DNA from: an uncultured Erysipelotrichaceae bacterium
GTDB lineage: Bacteria > Bacillota_I > Bacilli_A > RF39 > UBA660
DNA length: 8,843 nucleotides
Assembly (NCBI GenBank): GCA_902766545.1
Contig: CACXEC010000069.1
Location: forward strand, 1-8,843
Direction of reading: 5' to 3'
In this document: positions 6,413 through 8,843 of the stretch, piece by piece
Numbering within the stretch: the first letter of the stretch is position 1
Layout: each line of letters begins with the position of its first letter
Translations under genes and position numbers: made by a program
The notes under the pieces: model-generated
What the model was told of the DNA's origin: nothing
Databases searched by the model: none
Seen by the model: only the letters and a program-made list of their open reading frames with translations

Positions 6413-7315
6413 GATGAAGAATTAAAAAAATATCAAAAAAAAGATTTAGATAGTGAATTGAAAAAAGCTTATAGTGTAGCTTTAAAAGATGATAATTTTA
6501 AAAAGCTTTTAAATACTTTAAAAATCAAAGATAATATAGCTTATAAATATACATCTAAATTAGAACGAACAGTTAATGAGCTTAATAATTGTGCCGGATG
6601 TAAGAGCCTTCTTGCTTGTAAAAATCCATCATGTGGTATGGTATTTTATCCAAGTTTGAATAATGAAGAATTAGAGTTTAATTATGTTGCTTGTAAATAT
6701 TTAAAAAAGCATTTAAAAGAAAAAGAAGAAATTAAATCTAAATTTTTTGAAATGCCTTATGAAATAAAAACTGCTAAAATGAGTGAAATTATTGTTGAAA
6801 AAAATAGAGCTAGTATAATTAAATATTTAAAAAAGTTTTATGATAGTTATAAAAAAGGAGATCATCCTAAGGGGTTATTTTTACATGGCTCATTTGGTAG
6901 TGGTAAAACTTATATGATAAGTGCACTTTTAAATGAACTATCTAAAGATGGTTATAGTGCGGTAATAGTTTATTATCCCGAACTACTTAGAAGTTTAAAA
7001 GAAAGTTTTAGTGGAGAAGACTTTGCAGATAGAATAGATGAGATTAAAAATGCTGACTTACTTCTTTTAGATGATGTAGGAGCTGAAGCAGTATCTTCTT
7101 GGAATAGAGATGAAATATTAGGCACTATTATGCAACATAGAATGGATAATAAAAAAAGTACATTTATAACATCTAATTTAAATATAGATGAATTAGAAAA
7201 TCATTTTATTATTAATAATAAAACTGAAGAAAAAATAAAATCTAGAAGAATTATGGAACGAATAAAATTCTTGATGGAAGATTTAGAACTTATCGGAGAA
7301 AACAAGAGAAAATAA
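6410..7315 (+). CDS. dnaI: Primosomal helicase loader DnaI
   Basis: DnaI is the AAA+ ATPase that loads the replicative helicase onto DNA together with DnaB and DnaD. The 301-residue protein is close to the B. subtilis length (about 311). The N-terminal helicase-interaction domain (about 1-105) contains Cys 61, 64, 70, 75 and 95, a putative zinc site. The AAA+ domain shows Walker A GSFGSGKT (160-167), Walker B LLLLDDVGAE (217-226) with the Asp pair at 221-222, sensor-1 FITSNLN (252-258) and the Arg-rich end KSRRIMERI (277-285) in the Arg-finger region. All catalytic motifs are intact. ATG 6410 overlaps the dnaB stop, so expression is probably coupled. A hairpin with its stop codon in the loop ends the unit. 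It is distinguished from IstB/DnaC-type loaders by the Cys-bearing N-terminus and the dnaB partner. Confidence 0.95.
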   Translation: MDEELKKYQKKDLDSELKKAYSVALKDDNFKKLLNTLKIKDNIAYKYTSKLERTVNELNNCAGCKSLLACKNPSCGMVFYPSLNNEELEFNYVACKYLKKHLKEKEEIKSKFFEMPYEIKTAKMSEIIVEKNRASIIKYLKKFYDSYKKGDHPKGLFLHGSFGSGKTYMISALLNELSKDGYSAVIVYYPELLRSLKESFSGEDFADRIDEIKNADLLLLDDVGAEAVSSWNRDEILGTIMQHRMDNKKSTFITSNLNIDELENHFIINNKTEEKIKSRRIMERIKFLMEDLELIGENKRK

Positions 7316-7328
7316 TCTCTTTTTTTTT
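7304..7328 (+). terminator. Terminator of dnaB-dnaI
   Basis: AAGAGA (7304-7309) pairs with TCTCTT (7316-7321) around a 6-nt loop that contains the second and third bases of the TAA stop (7313-7315) and lies mostly in dnaI; nine T follow at 7320-7328. The stem is short with two G-C pairs, but the T-tract is long. Confidence 0.65.
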
Positions 7329-7335
7329 AATATAA

Positions 7336-7364
7336 TTGATATTTATAAATTGAGATGATATTAT
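7336..7364 (+). promoter_or_regulatory. Sigma-A type promoter for the lipoprotein gene
   Basis: TTGATA (7336-7341), a 17-bp spacer, then TATTAT (7359-7364), with an expected start near 7371 and a leader of about 30 nt. A second candidate is TTGAGA (7350-7355) with TAATAT (7372-7377) at 16 bp, which would give a leader near 17 nt, like the other genes here. The ribosome binding site AGAGGTG (7388-7394) is 6 nt before ATG 7401. Confidence 0.6.
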
Positions 7365-7400
7365 TAATTTATAATATAGAAAATAATAGAGGTGCCTTAT

Positions 7401-8843
7401 ATGAAGAATAATAAATATTTATTACTTGTACTTAGTATTGTAATACTTTTTTGTGCGACTGGGTGTACTAAAGCTTTACCAATTAATGACTATGTAGAAT
7501 ATGATGTAGTTAAGCAGGTTTTGATACTAAAACAGGCAATCGATACAAAAAACGATGGATACTATGCATTACAATTGAATCTTGATAGATATCCTGGTGG
7601 GTATTATGATCAAGATGGAGTTCCCAAAGCTTATAATGTGATAGTTTGGGAGGATGATTGGAAGAAAAGTAAATTCCAAAAAGGTCAAACATCAGAGCAA
7701 GTTGATCTTGTTCCGGGAGCATATAGTGCTGGAGGGTATGGATTTACAAATAAAGCCCATACGGATGGTGATGAAATTAAATTTAAGGACTACTTATTAG
7801 TAAAAAATTATGATGATGGAATATGCAAAAAAGGTGGAACAAATTATGGTTGGTGTTTAGCAAGTGGCTGCAATTATCACTCTCAAGACGGTTGTAAGGC
7901 ATATAGTCTAACAGTAAATGTAGAGTTTAATAATGATGGTAAAACCTACTCTATTATAGGACAAGATTATAAAAAAAATTATAAATTACCTTCTACTAAT
8001 CCCCAAAAAAATGGCTATACTTTTTCTGGATGGTATACTGCTAAAGAAGGTGGTAATAAGGTTACTACTCAAACAAAAGTTACTGATGGTCACGAGCATA
8101 CTTTATATGCTCATTGGGATTATGTTCCAGAAAAAGCAACTGAAGCTGGTTGCTATGCTTGCGCACAAGATCAAGAAACAACATTTCAGGGAATTGATGG
8201 CGCTAATTATAAAACTAGGTATCTATACATAAAGAAAGGTGCTGGAATTCCACAAAATTGTCAACTTTCTTTTGCCAATTATGTTCAATATTCCCCAAGA
8301 AATGATGCAGATGATGAAAAATATTGTGTTGAAAATAGTAAATCATTAATTCTATATGGAAATGCTTTCGGCAAGTTTTCTGATGGTAAGCGAATAAAAA
8401 GGTTGTTATGCTCTAATGGTAGTTGTAAAAGTAAACTTATTTCTAGTTTAATAACTCCTACGAGTGATGAATATAAGTTTAATGGTTTTAAAAAAGCCCA
8501 AAATGATCCTGATACTGAATGTTTTGGAGCAAAAGGAACTGACACAATTAATTTTAAAAATTATGATAAGTTATATGTTTGCTGGACGAAGGGGGATAAT
8601 CAAGATCCTGGAACAAATCCGGGTACAAACCCTGGAACAAACCCAGGTACAAATCCAGGAACAAACCCAGGTACAAATCCAGGAACGAATCCTGGCACAA
8701 ACCCTGGAACGAATCCAGGAACACCCCATGAAGAAACTACGACTCAATCAAGTGAGAATGGAGATAGGGATGCCGAGGTAGTAATAATAGAGGAAGATCC
8801 AAAAAGTGATGAGGTAAATGCAAATAGATATGCTAAAGATGGA
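7401..8843 (+). CDS. Cys-rich surface lipoprotein with InlB-type repeat and PGTN linker, 3'-partial
   Basis: The frame is open from ATG 7401 to the last base, 481 codons with no stop, so the C-terminus lies outside. Residues 1-22 form a lipoprotein signal: MKNNK, a hydrophobic run, then a lipobox ending ATGC with the lipidated Cys at 22. Residues 23-165 are unrecognised and end in a Cys cluster (142, 152, 157, 165). Residues about 170-240 are an InlB B / Listeria-Bacteroides repeat (Flg_new type): LTVNVEFNNDG, NGYTFSGWYTAKEGG, HTLYAHWD. Residues about 340-396 look like a degenerate second copy (EYKFNGFKK, LYVCWTK). The mature part holds 12 Cys besides Cys 22. Nine PGTN units plus PGT (403-441) lead to an acidic tail (AEVVIIEEDPKSDE). 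The long Pro/Thr linker suggests that a further domain or a second anchor follows. It is a separate unit after dnaI. An adhesin or host-contact role is inferred from the repeats only. Confidence 0.85.
   Translation, partial: MKNNKYLLLVLSIVILFCATGCTKALPINDYVEYDVVKQVLILKQAIDTKNDGYYALQLNLDRYPGGYYDQDGVPKAYNVIVWEDDWKKSKFQKGQTSEQVDLVPGAYSAGGYGFTNKAHTDGDEIKFKDYLLVKNYDDGICKKGGTNYGWCLASGCNYHSQDGCKAYSLTVNVEFNNDGKTYSIIGQDYKKNYKLPSTNPQKNGYTFSGWYTAKEGGNKVTTQTKVTDGHEHTLYAHWDYVPEKATEAGCYACAQDQETTFQGIDGANYKTRYLYIKKGAGIPQNCQLSFANYVQYSPRNDADDEKYCVENSKSLILYGNAFGKFSDGKRIKRLLCSNGSCKSKLISSLITPTSDEYKFNGFKKAQNDPDTECFGAKGTDTINFKNYDKLYVCWTKGDNQDPGTNPGTNPGTNPGTNPGTNPGTNPGTNPGTNPGTNPGTPHEETTTQSSENGDRDAEVVIIEEDPKSDEVNANRYAKDG
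8607..8723 (+). repeat. 12-bp minisatellite encoding (Pro-Gly-Thr-Asn)9-Pro-Gly-Thr
   Basis: Nine full 12-bp units run from 8607 to 8714, followed by a partial unit. The Gly codon alternates GGA/GGY from unit 1 to unit 9, which reveals a 24-bp higher-order unit. The composition is clearly richer in G+C than the surrounding sequence. Unit gain or loss would keep the reading frame. Confidence 0.95.

Noticed and set aside
7510..7722. 70-codon ORF on the - strand
   Set aside because: It is antisense to the lipoprotein gene, which has a signal peptide, ribosome binding site and recognisable domains in its own frame.
8011..8232. 73-codon ORF on the + strand
   Set aside because: It is a shifted-frame shadow over the InlB-type repeat region of the lipoprotein.
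8285..8545. 86-codon ORF on the - strand
   Set aside because: It is antisense to the lipoprotein gene with no supporting signals.
8607..8723. CRISPR-like array
   Set aside because: The units are 12 bp, contiguous, without spacers, and in coding frame.
8464..8781. 105-codon ORF on the + strand with Gln/Thr/Leu-rich repeats
   Set aside because: It is the shifted frame of the PGTN minisatellite; the apparent repeats come from the 12-bp DNA unit. The lipoprotein frame runs straight through.
1..8843. Mycoplasma-type code with TGA as Trp
   Set aside because: Trp is encoded by TGG in the conserved positions checked, and none of the open frames needs a TGA readthrough. TGA is simply not used as a stop by the seven genes that end here.
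1..8843. tRNA, rRNA, riboswitch, insertion sequence or origin
   Set aside because: No cloverleaf, conserved RNA core, inverted terminal repeats with transposase, or DnaA-box cluster was seen. Intergenic gaps are under about 85 bp and are filled by terminators and promoters.

Overview
The window is strongly AT-rich (by eye about 30% GC) and every supported gene is on the + strand. Trp is read from TGG, and the seven stops in the window are five TAA and two TAG, so the standard bacterial code fits. The neighbouring primosome genes dnaB and dnaI are a hallmark of Bacilli and relatives rather than Clostridia. Large surface proteins with DUF285 and InlB-type repeats suggest an uncultured, host-associated (probably gut) Bacilli/Mollicutes-like lineage of the RF39/Erysipelotrichia kind. 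The taxonomic placement is inference from gene content.

Layout: (1) 2-961, the 3' part of an unrecognised lysine-rich protein that is open at the left edge, then a small unrecognised ORF at about 1004-1177 and a weak AT-rich hairpin. (2) 1248-3403, an ackA-nrnA pair (acetate kinase, then nanoRNase/pAp phosphatase) under a near-consensus promoter, closed by a good terminator. (3) 3469-5055, a single-gene unit for a 528-residue exported protein with a TasA/camelysin-like N-terminus and a C-terminal array of 25-residue DUF285 (BspA-like) repeats. (4) 5136-7315, the dnaB-dnaI helicase-loading operon, joined by a TAATG overlap. (5) 7401-8843, a Cys-rich lipoprotein with an InlB-type repeat and a (Pro-Gly-Thr-Asn)n linker, still open at the right edge.

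The two housekeeping operons (energy/RNA turnover and replication initiation) alternate with surface-protein genes that each have their own promoter. Each of the four unit boundaries is built the same way. A hairpin overlaps the stop codon of the last gene, its T-tract ends 2-8 bp before the next -35 box, and the next transcript would start only about 12-30 nt before its start codon. Almost every intergenic base is therefore accounted for, and no intergenic stretch exceeds about 85 bp.

I see no clear new multi-gene system. The most interesting material is the TasA-signal/DUF285 fusion, the Cys-rich lipoprotein with its 24-bp higher-order repeat, a possible change of zinc ligand in DnaI, and the compact terminator-promoter junctions.
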